Assembly: GCF_031180885.1 (NCBI RefSeq)
Contig: NZ_JAPSLK010000001.1
Span: forward strand, 537,158-601,157
Reading direction: 5' to 3'
Origin: Saccharothrix sp.
Lineage (GTDB): Bacteria; Actinomycetota; Actinomycetes; Mycobacteriales; Pseudonocardiaceae
DNA: 64,000 bases
The position numbers were made by a program, and so were the translations under genes. Position 1 is the stretch's first letter. Each line of letters begins with the position of its first letter. Below the pieces are notes generated by a model that worked only from the letters and a program-made list of their open reading frames with translations, was not told where the DNA came from and did no database searches. Below, piece by piece: positions 8,408 through 16,793 of this stretch.

Positions 8408-8884
8408 GTGGGAGCAGTGGTGGGCGAGGAGTGGACGCGGCGGTGCCTGGTTCGGGCGGACCGGCGGGCGGTCGGGTTCGTGGGGCTCGCGGTGCTCTCG
8501 TGCCTCGTGCTGTGGCTGGTGTCGGTGTGGACCGGGTCGAAGTGGGTCTTCGTGCTGGTCCCGCTGTGCGTCGAGTTCGCGGTGCCGGGGCTGCGGCACT
8601 TCGTGTGCCGGCGCAAGGTTCGGCGGCTCGCCGAGGACTACGCGTGGCACCCGGTGAGCGTGTCGTTCGTGCCGGGACGGTCGCGGATCGGGCGGCAGGC
8701 GTACCTCGAGACGGAGGGGTCGGACCGGACCTTCCTGCGGTTGCCCGAGATGCCCGAAAGGGCGCGTGAGGACGTCCGCCGCACCGGGAAGTTGTGGCTG
8801 GCCGGTCCCGACGACCGTGGGCGCACGGCCGTGCTGACGCCGGAGACGCCGTTCGTCACCCTTGGTCGCGTGGTGATCCGCTGA
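8408..8884 (+). CDS. Small two-helix membrane protein, paralogue of 7561-8031
   Basis: A 158-residue protein with the N-terminal signature 'GEEWTRRCLVRADRRAVGFV', followed by a hydrophobic hairpin (about residues 22-57), a basic patch ('CRRKVRRLAEDYAWHP') and a soluble tail ending 'FVTLGRVVIR'. The arrangement parallels the preceding paralogue, although the tails have diverged. The start codon is uncertain: GTG at 8408 or a later GTG at 8420, and neither has a strong Shine-Dalgarno. It ends 46 bp before, and convergent with, the vWA gene. Function unknown. Confidence 0.66.
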   Translation: MGAVVGEEWTRRCLVRADRRAVGFVGLAVLSCLVLWLVSVWTGSKWVFVLVPLCVEFAVPGLRHFVCRRKVRRLAEDYAWHPVSVSFVPGRSRIGRQAYLETEGSDRTFLRLPEMPERAREDVRRTGKLWLAGPDDRGRTAVLTPETPFVTLGRVVIR

Positions 8885-8930
8885 CCGCATCGACCGTCGT
8901 GGGCCGCGAATCTCGCCTGACCAGAGGGGA

Positions 8931-10124
8931 TCAGCGGCCGACGGGGATTTCGTTGCGCTCGGCCCAGGCTGTGACGTCTTCCTTGCGGAGTGCGGTCGCC
9001 AGCAGGTCCGGGAAGCGGTCCGGGGTGCAGGCGAAGGCCGGTGCGCCTAGTTCGGACAGCTTCGCGGCCAGCTCGTGGTCGTACGCGGGGGTGCCGCTGT
9101 CCGACAGCGCCAGCAGCACGACGACCGTCACCCCGCTCTGCACCAACTCGCGCACGCGGCGCTGGAGTTCGCGGGCGACGCCGCCCTCGTACAGGTCGCT
9201 GATCAGCACCATCACGGTGTCGGTCGGCCGCCGGACCAGCGATTGCCCGTACGCGACCGCGCGGTTGATGTCCGTGCCGCCGCCGAGTTGGGTGGCGAAC
9301 AGCAGGTCCACCGGGTCCTTCAGGTCCTCGGTCAGGTCGACGACCTCGGTGTCGAACACGACCAGCTTCGTGTCGACGGCCCTGAGCGACGCCAGCGACG
9401 CGCCCATGACCGCCGAGTAGACGATCGACTCGGCCATCGACCCCGACTGGTCGACCAGCAGGATCACGTCCTTGAGCGACGCCGCCCGGCTGCGGCGGGT
9501 GTTGCCCTTCAGGTCCTGGACGACGACCGTGCGCTGTTCGGGCTGGTAGTGCTTGAGGTTGGCGCGGATCGTGCGGGCCCAGTCGACGTCGCTCAGGCGC
9601 GGGCGGTTGGTGCGCTTCGCGTGGTCGATGGCGCCGTGGACGGCGTTGAACAGGCGTTCGGCCAGGCGGCGCTCGATGTCCTCGACGACCTTCCGCACGA
9701 CCGCGCGGGCCGTTTCGCGGGTGCGGGCGGGGATGGCGCCGGACAGCGAGATCAGCGTCCCGACGAGGCTGACGTCCGGCTCGACGCTCTTGAGCAACTC
9801 GGGTTCGAGCAGCAACTGGCGCAGGCCGAGGCGGTCGACGGCGTCCTTCTGCATGACCTGGACGACGGAGGTCGGGAAGTACGTGCGGATGTCACCCAAC
9901 CACCGGTGGAGCACGGGTGATGAGCCACCCAGACCGGCGCTGCGCCGGCCACTGCCGTCCGGCGCGTCGGTGGCCGCCGTCGGTGCGCCGCCGCCGTAGA
10001 GGCCGGTGAGGGCGGAGTCGCGGCGGCGGTCGTCCTCGTCCAGGGCTCCCAGGTCGCCGGACGCGCCGCCGAGGAGGAGGCGCCAGCGGCGCAGGCGTTC
10101 TTGGTCGGGGCCGGTGTCGGTCAT
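8931..10124 (-). CDS. vWA-domain protein of MoxR/vWA system
   Basis: A 397-residue protein. I use the ATG at 10124 ('MTDTGPDQERLRRWRLLLGG'); the longer upstream reading is low-complexity and implausible. The C-terminal von Willebrand A domain has an intact metal-ion adhesion site: 'LLVDQSGSMAES' (DxSxS), 'GGGTDINRAV' (Thr) and 'LISDLYEGG' (Asp). The N-terminal half is the helical region found in the YehP-like subgroup. vWA proteins act as substrate adaptors for MoxR AAA+ ATPases, and a MoxR gene lies upstream in the same leftward series (12708-13790). A 310-bp G-rich gap separates it from DUF5682, so it may have its own promoter. Confidence 0.9.
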   Translation of the reverse strand: MTDTGPDQERLRRWRLLLGGASGDLGALDEDDRRRDSALTGLYGGGAPTAATDAPDGSGRRSAGLGGSSPVLHRWLGDIRTYFPTSVVQVMQKDAVDRLGLRQLLLEPELLKSVEPDVSLVGTLISLSGAIPARTRETARAVVRKVVEDIERRLAERLFNAVHGAIDHAKRTNRPRLSDVDWARTIRANLKHYQPEQRTVVVQDLKGNTRRSRAASLKDVILLVDQSGSMAESIVYSAVMGASLASLRAVDTKLVVFDTEVVDLTEDLKDPVDLLFATQLGGGTDINRAVAYGQSLVRRPTDTVMVLISDLYEGGVARELQRRVRELVQSGVTVVVLLALSDSGTPAYDHELAAKLSELGAPAFACTPDRFPDLLATALRKEDVTAWAERNEIPVGR

Positions 10125-10424
10125 CGGGTGTCGCTGCTCCCTGTCGCAGGGTGGGGCCGGGGAGGAGAGGAGGGCGGGGAGGAGAGGGCCGGGTCGGGCG
10201 GCGGGGCTGGGTCTCAGGGCGGGGCGGCGGACGGGTGTGGCGGACGGGTGTGGCGGACGGGTGCCGAGGGCGGGCACCGGGGCTGCGGCAGTGCGGCGTC
10301 GGAGGCTGTGCGGGCAGGAGGCGGTGGGCGTCGAGAGGTGGGGTGTCGGTTCCGGGGGGCGGGGGTCGGTGGAGTGTGGGTGTCGGTGGGGTGGGCGGTG
10401 GGCCTGGGTGTTGGGGGCCGTTGA
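10125..10424. repeat. G-rich spacer with tandem 13-bp repeat and G-quadruplex potential
   Basis: The plus strand from about 10140 to 10420 is an almost unbroken series of G-runs. It contains three tandem copies of GGCGGACGGGTGt/c at 10226-10264. The leftward transcript would be C-rich, while the plus strand could fold into G-quadruplexes. It separates DUF5682 from vWA in an otherwise overlapping operon. Confidence 0.6.
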
Positions 10425-10496
10425 CCGCGCTCCTTGTTTACGGGACGCGTGAGTCGGCTAAAGGTCGCAGATCCTGTATGTCGCTCGATTGGGTGA
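10425..10496. repeat. Dispersed repeat family B, copy 1, overlapping a gene end
   Basis: A 72-bp segment beginning CCGCGCTCCTTGTTTACGGG pairs without gaps with 55888-55959, with about 14 mismatches. It contains the stop codon and last codons of the DUF5682 gene. The corresponding frame of the second copy also ends in a stop and reads almost the same peptide ('QDLRPLADSRVP' versus 'QDLKPLADSRVP'). Confidence 0.75.
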
Positions 10497-12708
10497 TGTT
10501 CGGGGGCGGGGTGCTCAGGAGGGCTTTGACGTGGGTGGTTAGGCGGGTCGCTAGGGGTTCGTCCCAGGTGGTTTCGGTGGTTGTCGATCTGGTTGAGCCT
10601 TTTACGCGGTCGCCGAGCATGCGGCGTTCGGCTGGGCTGAACTCCGTGATCGCTCGGCGCAGGAGGGGGAGGGCTGCTTCGAAGTCCGTTGCCGCCAGGT
10701 CGGTCAGCCAGTCGTCGACCACGGCGAACAACCTCGGGTCCGCGGTGAGCAGAGCGGCCGAGCCGCGGAGGAAGCCGGCTACGAAGGCCGTTGCGCCCGC
10801 AGCTTGGGTGGTTGCTCGGTGGAGTCTGGTTGCGACTGCCTCGGAGTCCAGGACCCCCGTTTCCCACAGCAGGCGAGTTGCCCGTCCACCGGGGAGACCG
10901 TGGGCGTCTTGCATGTTGACGAGCGCTTTCAGGGCCTGTTGCCAGGTTTCCTGGTGGTCTTCGTCTGCGGCCAGGCGGGTGGCGTCCTCGGCTCCGTTGA
11001 TGGCTGCCAGGGCGCGTTCGGCGGTGTCGTCGTCGATAGCGCGGCAGGCAAGGGGTAGGCCAACGGCACCGCGGGTGAGGAGGCCGTGGAGGGCTACTCG
11101 GAGGAGGTCTGGGTCGGTTCCTCGGACCGAGCCGTAGCGCACCGTGGTGGCCAGGTCGGGGAGGGCGGACAGGAGTTCCAGGGCGTCTGTGGCTGCTGCG
11201 GCGCAGCGGTCGAGGGCGGTTCGGGAGGCGGTTACGGCCTCTGGGAGTTCGCAGCCCACTGAGCGGCTCAGGGTTTCGGCGGCTTCGACCACTCGGGTCG
11301 CGGTGGCGGCCTGGGTGGTGAGGACTTGCCTGGCTGCGGCTTCGACCGTGGTGCCGTGGCGGGCGGCGGTTGCCAGGGATACGGCGAATTCCGGGCGCCA
11401 GTGCAATTGCCATGCCTCGGCGAACGTGCCGATGCTGCGGGTGGTGTCCGGGGTGCCCCACGGGACGTCGAGGACTTCCAAGCGGCGCAGGAGTTTCGAG
11501 CGTTCGCGGTCGGTGTCCTTGCGGAGGTCCAGGCGGATCTGCTTCGGCTCCGCGTTCAGGGGCAGGCGCAGACGTCTGGTCAGGCGGTTCAGGTCGGCGG
11601 CCAGCGGTGAGGTGGGGACGTTCTCGCCCACCTCACCCAGGCGTTCGCCGACCACCAGACGGGTGTGGATCAGGCGCAACGGGGTGTCGTCGCCGTTGCA
11701 CAGCACCGCGCGGGCCGATTCCATCACCTCGGACAGGCCGGGGGACGGGCGACCGCGTAGCGCTGCGAGGGTGTCGGCCAGGCGGACCGCCTCGACGGCG
11801 CCGGCGGTGGAGGCTGGGAGGTCTTCGGCGCGGAGCACTGTGCACGCTCGTGCGAACCAGCGTGGCACCGCGTCTGCAGCGGGTGCGCACTCCCAGAGGT
11901 GGGCGTACCAGCCCGGGGAGTCGATGCCGGCGCCGTAACCCGAGGCGGTGGCGAGCTTGCCGTGGCTCCACGGGACCCAGGTGCCGGAGATCTTGCGGCG
12001 GGGCAGGCCTTTGAGCAGGGCGTTGTCGGCGGAGGCCGGGGGCAGGGTGCGCAGGGCGGGGACGTGCCACGCACCGCAGACCACGACGATCGGGCCGTCC
12101 GTGTCCTTCAACGCCTGCCGGAGGTTCCGGCGCATCGCCGCCTCGCGGCGCAGTGTGCGGTCGTCCACCTCGTCGGCGAACTCCTCGCGCAGGGCGGTCA
12201 TCGCCTCCGCCACGGCTTCCGCCAGGTCCGCCGGGTCGGTGTGGTGTTCGACCACGTCCTCCCACCAGCGTTCCGGGTCGTCGAAACCGGCTGCTGCGGC
12301 GAGGGTGCCCAGGGGGTCCAGGGAAGCCCGGCGGGGTTCGTCCGGCGACGCGGGATCGGTGGCGGGGCTGGTGGGGTCGTCGTCGGAGAGGGAGGCGGCG
12401 GCTGCAAGGTCGAAGAAGCGGACTGGGACGGTGGAGGTGTTGGCCCACACCATCGCTCGCCATTCCGGGGAGAACTCGGCGAAAGGCCAGAAGGCGGCAC
12501 GGGACGGGTCGGCCTCGTCGTGGAGGAGCAGGGCGACTGGGGGCACGAGGTCCGGGACGTGGTCCAGCAGCGCGTCGCCCTCGGGCGGACCCTCGATGAG
12601 GACCAACTCGGGCTGGACCCGTTCCAGTGCCTCGGCGACCATGCGGGCCGAGCCGGGGCCGTGGTGGCGGATGCCCAGCAGGGTCACCCGCTCCGGGAGG
12701 TCCGCCAT
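10438..12708 (-). CDS. DUF5682 family protein of MoxR/vWA operon
   Basis: A 756-residue protein beginning 'MADLPERVTLLGIRHHGPGS', with 'LVLIEGPPEGDALL' and 'VVVCGAWHVPALRTL' downstream. These are characteristic DUF5682 motifs, always found beside MoxR, vWA and SWIM genes. The GxRHHGP...EGP...H pattern recalls the EreA/ChaN/TraB-like hydrolase fold, but that is only a suggestion. The ATG at 12708 shares one base with the MoxR stop (TGATG), indicating translational coupling. The last codons lie in repeat B and include a rare TTA codon at 10459-10461, so the C-terminal tail was probably acquired or remodelled by the repeat. Likely a dedicated substrate or partner of the ATPase. Confidence 0.85.
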   Translation of the reverse strand: MADLPERVTLLGIRHHGPGSARMVAEALERVQPELVLIEGPPEGDALLDHVPDLVPPVALLLHDEADPSRAAFWPFAEFSPEWRAMVWANTSTVPVRFFDLAAAASLSDDDPTSPATDPASPDEPRRASLDPLGTLAAAAGFDDPERWWEDVVEHHTDPADLAEAVAEAMTALREEFADEVDDRTLRREAAMRRNLRQALKDTDGPIVVVCGAWHVPALRTLPPASADNALLKGLPRRKISGTWVPWSHGKLATASGYGAGIDSPGWYAHLWECAPAADAVPRWFARACTVLRAEDLPASTAGAVEAVRLADTLAALRGRPSPGLSEVMESARAVLCNGDDTPLRLIHTRLVVGERLGEVGENVPTSPLAADLNRLTRRLRLPLNAEPKQIRLDLRKDTDRERSKLLRRLEVLDVPWGTPDTTRSIGTFAEAWQLHWRPEFAVSLATAARHGTTVEAAARQVLTTQAATATRVVEAAETLSRSVGCELPEAVTASRTALDRCAAAATDALELLSALPDLATTVRYGSVRGTDPDLLRVALHGLLTRGAVGLPLACRAIDDDTAERALAAINGAEDATRLAADEDHQETWQQALKALVNMQDAHGLPGGRATRLLWETGVLDSEAVATRLHRATTQAAGATAFVAGFLRGSAALLTADPRLFAVVDDWLTDLAATDFEAALPLLRRAITEFSPAERRMLGDRVKGSTRSTTTETTWDEPLATRLTTHVKALLSTPPPNITQSSDIQDLRPLADSRVP

Positions 12709-13790
12709 CACCACCCCTGGCACGCCCGGTAGAGGTCGCGCCAGTCGGCGCGTTCCTTCACGACCGCCTCCAGGTACTCCTGCCACGCCGCGGTGTCGGA
12801 CACGCGGTCCTTCACCACCGCGCCTTGGAGGCCGGACGCCAGTTCGTCGGCGGTGATCGTGCCGTCGCCGAAGTGACCGGCCAGGGCCATGCCGCTGGTC
12901 ACCACGGAGATCGCCTCCGCCGTGGACAGGCTGCCGCTGGGCCGCTTCAACTGGGTTCGACCGTCCACTGTGGACCCGTTGCGCAGCTCGCGGAAGATGC
13001 GCACGACCCGGCGCACCTCCTCCAGCGCGGGCGGTTCGGCGGGCAGTTCCAGGGCGCGGCCCAGTTGGGCGGCCCGCGAGGCCACGATCTGGACCTCGTC
13101 GTCCTCGGTCGCCGGCGGCGGGAGCACGACCGTGTTGAACCGCCGGGCCAGCGCGGACGACATCTGGTTCACGCCCCGGTCCCGGTCGTTGGCCGTGGCG
13201 ATCACGGTGAACCCCGGCACCGCCTGCACCTGCAAACCCAGCTCCGGCACGGGCAGCGCCTTCTCCGACAGGATCGTGATGAACGAGTCCTGCACCTCCG
13301 CGGGCATCCGGGTCAGCTCCTCGACCCGCGCCACCGCACCGGTCCGCATCGCGGTGAGCACCGGGCTCGGCACCAGCGCCGCCTCGCTCGGACCCTCCGC
13401 GATCAGCCGCGCGTAGTTCCAGCCGTACCGCACCTGCTCCTCGCCGGTGCCCGCGGTGCCTTGCACGACCAGTGTCGAATCGCCGCTCACCGCCGCCGCC
13501 AGGTGCTCGGACAGCCACGACTTCGCCGTCCCGGGCACACCCACCAGCAACAGCGCCCGGTCGGTCACCAGCGTGCCCACGGCGATCTCCACCAGCCGCC
13601 GGTCGCCGACGTACTTGGGTGTGATCACGGTGCCGTCGGGCAGTGTCCCGCCCAGCACGTACCGGACCACGGCCTGCGGGGACAGCCGCCAGCGCGGCGG
13701 GCGGGGGCGGTCGTCGGCCTGCGCGAGCGCCGCGAGTTCGGCGGCGTACTGCCGCTCCGCGGCGGGGCGCAGCACGGTCTCGGTGGTCAC
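12708..13790 (-). CDS. MoxR-type AAA+ ATPase
   Basis: A 360-residue AAA+ protein. The Walker A is 'GVPGTAKSWLSEH', the Walker B position reads 'VARVEELTRMP' (Glu-Glu rather than the usual Asp-Glu), sensor 1 is 'VIATANDRDRGVNQMS', and the arginine finger region is 'ALARRFN'. MoxR ATPases act as chaperones that remodel or load complexes together with vWA partners. I start at the GTG at 13790, overlapping the DUF5691 stop by 4 nt (GTGA). The substituted Walker B aspartate is notable but glutamate may still support metal binding. Downstream DUF5682 and vWA genes complete the system. Confidence 0.92.
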   Translation of the reverse strand: MTTETVLRPAAERQYAAELAALAQADDRPRPPRWRLSPQAVVRYVLGGTLPDGTVITPKYVGDRRLVEIAVGTLVTDRALLLVGVPGTAKSWLSEHLAAAVSGDSTLVVQGTAGTGEEQVRYGWNYARLIAEGPSEAALVPSPVLTAMRTGAVARVEELTRMPAEVQDSFITILSEKALPVPELGLQVQAVPGFTVIATANDRDRGVNQMSSALARRFNTVVLPPPATEDDEVQIVASRAAQLGRALELPAEPPALEEVRRVVRIFRELRNGSTVDGRTQLKRPSGSLSTAEAISVVTSGMALAGHFGDGTITADELASGLQGAVVKDRVSDTAAWQEYLEAVVKERADWRDLYRACQGW

Positions 13791-15460
13791 GGCAGTGGTC
13801 CTTCCGGTCGGATGGTGAAGGCTTCGCGCAGTTGCACGCGCAGGCGGAGCACGTCGAGGTCCACGGTGTGCTCGGGCCAGCGGGCGGTGATGCGGTCCCA
13901 GTTCGCGCCCAGCACGCCGGCGTCGCCCCGGGCCAGCAGCACCGCGGGCGGCCGGCCCGCGCGCCACCTCGGGTCCCGCATCTGCGCGTAGCGGTCCAGC
14001 AGGGCGGCGGTGGCCTCGGGTGTCCACGGCGCGGGCAGCTGGGAGCACGCGTGGTCGAGCAGGTCGTAGTTCCAGTTCCGCGACACCTCGGCGACGGTGC
14101 GCGCCCCGAGGTCCGCGGGCAGGGTGGCGAGCATCTCCAGCTGCTCCATGCCGGTGAGCGACCGGGTGGCCGCCACCGCCCACGGACCGGCGTCGACCGC
14201 CAGCCGCAGCCGCTGCGCCACGCCCCGCAGCAGCGACGCCGCCCACGGGCTGCGCTCCAGCTCGCGAGCCGCGCCCAGGTCGTCGGTGCCCAGCCGCTGC
14301 GTCCAGTGGCTCGGCGGGACGCTCGCCGCCGCACCCCGGACGCGGCCCGCCACGCCCGTCTCCGAACCGTCCCGCAACAGGTCGCGGGCCTCCTCCGGCT
14401 CCGGCTCGGGCACCGCCCACAGCTCGTCGCTCTGCACGTCGAACCCGTCCGCGGTCAGCCACAGCCCCCGGTAGAGGCGTTCGGCGGCGCGCTGGGACAG
14501 CCGGGACGACGGCAGGGCCCGCAGCAACCGCACGGCCTCGTCGTGCACACCGATCGCCCGGTCGTCCAGGGCCTGCTCCAGCAGCGGCTCGTCGTCCTCG
14601 GACAGCCCCGCCTCCAGCGCGCCGACCAGCACCTGCCGGTCGGTCGCCCGCCGCTGCACGGCCAGTTGCTCCGCGATGAACGCCCGCGTGCCCGCCGGAT
14701 CGGCCCGGCGTGCCCGGCGCAGGGCGGTGAGCCGGCTCTGGCCCGGCAGGTCCAGCACGTCGGCCAGGTCGACCTCGGCGGGTGTCGCGTCGGTGGCCCA
14801 CGACCAGCCCGGCCGCAGACCCGCCAGCCACCGGCCGCGCCTGCCCAGGACGGTCGACACGGCCTGCCGCAGCCCGGGGTGGCCGGTGGCCATCGCGAGC
14901 AGCGCGGGCAGCACCTTCGGCTCGGCGACGAAGCCCCCGGCCGCCGCCAGCCCGCACCACTCGGTGAGCAGCACCTGGTCGTCCAGCGCGACGACCTGCG
15001 CCAGCACACCCCGCGCCGCCGGACCGGGGAGCCGCTCGCCCGAGCCCGCCGCCGACGCTGAACCCGACGCCGATGCCGCCGTTGAGCCCGATGCTGCCAC
15101 TGCCGGGCCGGATGCCGACGCCGCTGAGCCGGATGCCGCTGCCGCCGGGCCGGATGCTGCCGCCGGGCCGGATGCTGCCGCCGCCGGGCCGGATGCCGAG
15201 GCTGCTGGGCCGGATGCCGCCGACGCCGATGCCGCCGAGGATGGTGCCGGTGCCGGTGCCGAGGTCGAGGTCGAGGACGGTGTCGGTGCCGGGGCCGGTG
15301 TGAGGAGGGGTTTGTCGATCAGTGGTGGGAGTTGGGCGCCGTGTGCGGCCACCCCCAGGGCGGCGCAGCGGTCCAGCAACTCCGTAGGGCTCATGTGAGC
15401 CCGGTGGGCGCCTATCAGCAGCGCCTGCACGGTCTCGTCCCACTCGGCTCGCGTGCTCAT
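13787..15460 (-). CDS. DUF5691 family protein with expanded Ala/Ser/Gly/Pro linker
   Basis: A 557-residue protein with a short N-terminal domain (residues 1-48: 'MSTRAEWDETVQALLIGAHR'), a low-complexity linker of about 90 residues made almost only of Ala, Ser, Gly, Pro and Thr, and then the helical DUF5691 body (from 'LPGPAARGVLAQVVALDDQV'). The body looks like alpha-helical repeats. DUF5691 genes sit beside SWIM and MoxR genes in actinomycetes and may be a scaffold. ATGA overlap with the upstream SWIM gene and GTGA overlap with MoxR indicate one polycistronic message. Linker coding DNA is an imperfect tandem repeat (see 15052-15235). Confidence 0.86.
   Translation of the reverse strand: MSTRAEWDETVQALLIGAHRAHMSPTELLDRCAALGVAAHGAQLPPLIDKPLLTPAPAPTPSSTSTSAPAPAPSSAASASAASGPAASASGPAAAASGPAAASGPAAAASGSAASASGPAVAASGSTAASASGSASAAGSGERLPGPAARGVLAQVVALDDQVLLTEWCGLAAAGGFVAEPKVLPALLAMATGHPGLRQAVSTVLGRRGRWLAGLRPGWSWATDATPAEVDLADVLDLPGQSRLTALRRARRADPAGTRAFIAEQLAVQRRATDRQVLVGALEAGLSEDDEPLLEQALDDRAIGVHDEAVRLLRALPSSRLSQRAAERLYRGLWLTADGFDVQSDELWAVPEPEPEEARDLLRDGSETGVAGRVRGAAASVPPSHWTQRLGTDDLGAARELERSPWAASLLRGVAQRLRLAVDAGPWAVAATRSLTGMEQLEMLATLPADLGARTVAEVSRNWNYDLLDHACSQLPAPWTPEATAALLDRYAQMRDPRWRAGRPPAVLLARGDAGVLGANWDRITARWPEHTVDLDVLRLRVQLREAFTIRPEGPLP
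15052..15235 (-). repeat. In-frame tandem repeat coding the DUF5691 linker
   Basis: Imperfect repeats of a GCCGCCGGGCCGGATGC-like unit (plus-strand view), most regular at 15130-15215, encode repeats of 'ASGPAAA'/'ASGSA'. The period stays in frame, so the linker can grow or shrink by slippage without breaking the gene. Confidence 0.7.
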
Positions 15461-16722
15461 CCCAGCACCTCCGGCACCCCGCCCGGCGACGCCACCGCGC
15501 CCACCCGGAAGTCGCGGCCGTTCCACAGCCCCCAGACGTCGAACGGTTCCCCACCGGTCACCGCCGCGGCCTGCTCCACGGCCAGGTCCGCCCGCACCGG
15601 CAGGCCCCGCCCCGAAGCGTCCACCACGTGCCCGAGGTCCGCGGTCAGTCGCACCCCGCCGCAGCCCACGGGGTGCAGCCGCAGCCACGGATCACCCAGA
15701 AGTCGCGGCTCCAGCCCGGCCAACGCCTCCCGCCACGACCCGGGCACCGGCACCGGCCCCGACGCGCACGGCTCGACCTCGCCCACGGCCACCCGCTGCG
15801 GCGCCGACCCCGGGTACGGGTGGACCACCCCCTGCACCTCGATGCCGTGCGGCAACGCCGGCACCGGCCTCGCCCCACCGGCCGCGTGCCGGATCGCGAC
15901 CACCCAGCCGTGCTCACGCCCCCACAGCCACTGCCGGACCGTGCGCACCAGCCCGTCGTCGGACTCCAGCCGCAGCAGCGGCAGCCAGCGGTCCGCCCAG
16001 GCCGCACCGGCCCGGACCTCCTCCTCCGCCACGGAGAACCCCAGCCGCCGGCGCACGACGTCCGACGGCGTGTCCGCCAGTCGCGCCAGCAGGTGCAGCC
16101 CGCCCAACCGGTCCGCCGCGTCGTGCGCCCACGACGGCCCGCCGGCCGCCACCACCGACCGCAGGTCCTCGATCGCCGACGCCAGGCCCTTCGCCTGCGC
16201 GTCGACCATCCGCGCCCCGATCGAGTGCCACCACGCCGAGTCGCGCGCGGGCAACCCCGCGATGCCCGCGCCCGCCACGTCGGCCAGCCAGTCGGTCAGC
16301 CCCGCGACGCCCGCCCGCACCGCCTCGGCCCGGTTGCGGGCGGTCTTCTCCTTCGCCCGCGCCCGCCGCTCCACGGCCTCCGGCGAGGTGTCCAGCTCGC
16401 GGGCCGCCTTCTGCCGCCGCGCCAGCCACTCGCTCACCCAGTCGGGTGGATCACCGGCCGGGAAGGGCTCGCGCGCGTCCCGCAGTTGCAGCGCCAGCGC
16501 GTGCTTGCACGGGAACTTCCGGGACGGGCACGAGCACTTCGACGCCCGGTCGCCCAGGTCGACGCACACCCGGTACGGGTTCTGCCCGCTGCCCGCGCAC
16601 AGGCCCCACAGCGCCTCCGCGCTGCGGCCGGTGCCCTGCCAGCCGGACGACCCGGCCAGCCGGGTGGCGCTGCCCGCCACCCGGCTGTCCGGGGCCAGTC
16701 CCAGAACCGCCTGTGCGTCCAT
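15457..16722 (-). CDS. SWIM zinc-finger protein, first gene of MoxR/vWA operon
   Basis: A 421-residue protein whose SWIM motif (CxCx(n)CxH) is clear at about residues 60-75: 'ASKCSCPSRKFPCKHALAL'. SWIM fingers bind nucleic acid or proteins. The E. coli counterpart in a MoxR/vWA locus is YehQ. The remainder is helical with many Trp and Arg. It is the first gene of the leftward series and its stop overlaps the DUF5691 start (ATGA). The 71 bp upstream, before the hmgA stop, must hold the operon promoter. A nucleic-acid sensor role is plausible but unproven. Confidence 0.9.
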   Translation of the reverse strand: MDAQAVLGLAPDSRVAGSATRLAGSSGWQGTGRSAEALWGLCAGSGQNPYRVCVDLGDRASKCSCPSRKFPCKHALALQLRDAREPFPAGDPPDWVSEWLARRQKAARELDTSPEAVERRARAKEKTARNRAEAVRAGVAGLTDWLADVAGAGIAGLPARDSAWWHSIGARMVDAQAKGLASAIEDLRSVVAAGGPSWAHDAADRLGGLHLLARLADTPSDVVRRRLGFSVAEEEVRAGAAWADRWLPLLRLESDDGLVRTVRQWLWGREHGWVVAIRHAAGGARPVPALPHGIEVQGVVHPYPGSAPQRVAVGEVEPCASGPVPVPGSWREALAGLEPRLLGDPWLRLHPVGCGGVRLTADLGHVVDASGRGLPVRADLAVEQAAAVTGGEPFDVWGLWNGRDFRVGAVASPGGVPEVLG

Positions 16723-16793
16723 GGCACACGACGCTAGCGGCGACCACCGACAAAAAGACGATCAACCGGGCGGAAGGCTCGCCCAAAAGGCCA

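Noticed and set aside
8050-8769. Pro/Arg-rich open frame across the spacer between the paralogues
   Set aside because: Composition is that of out-of-frame GC-rich DNA, with no Shine-Dalgarno, and it overlaps the 8408 gene in another frame.
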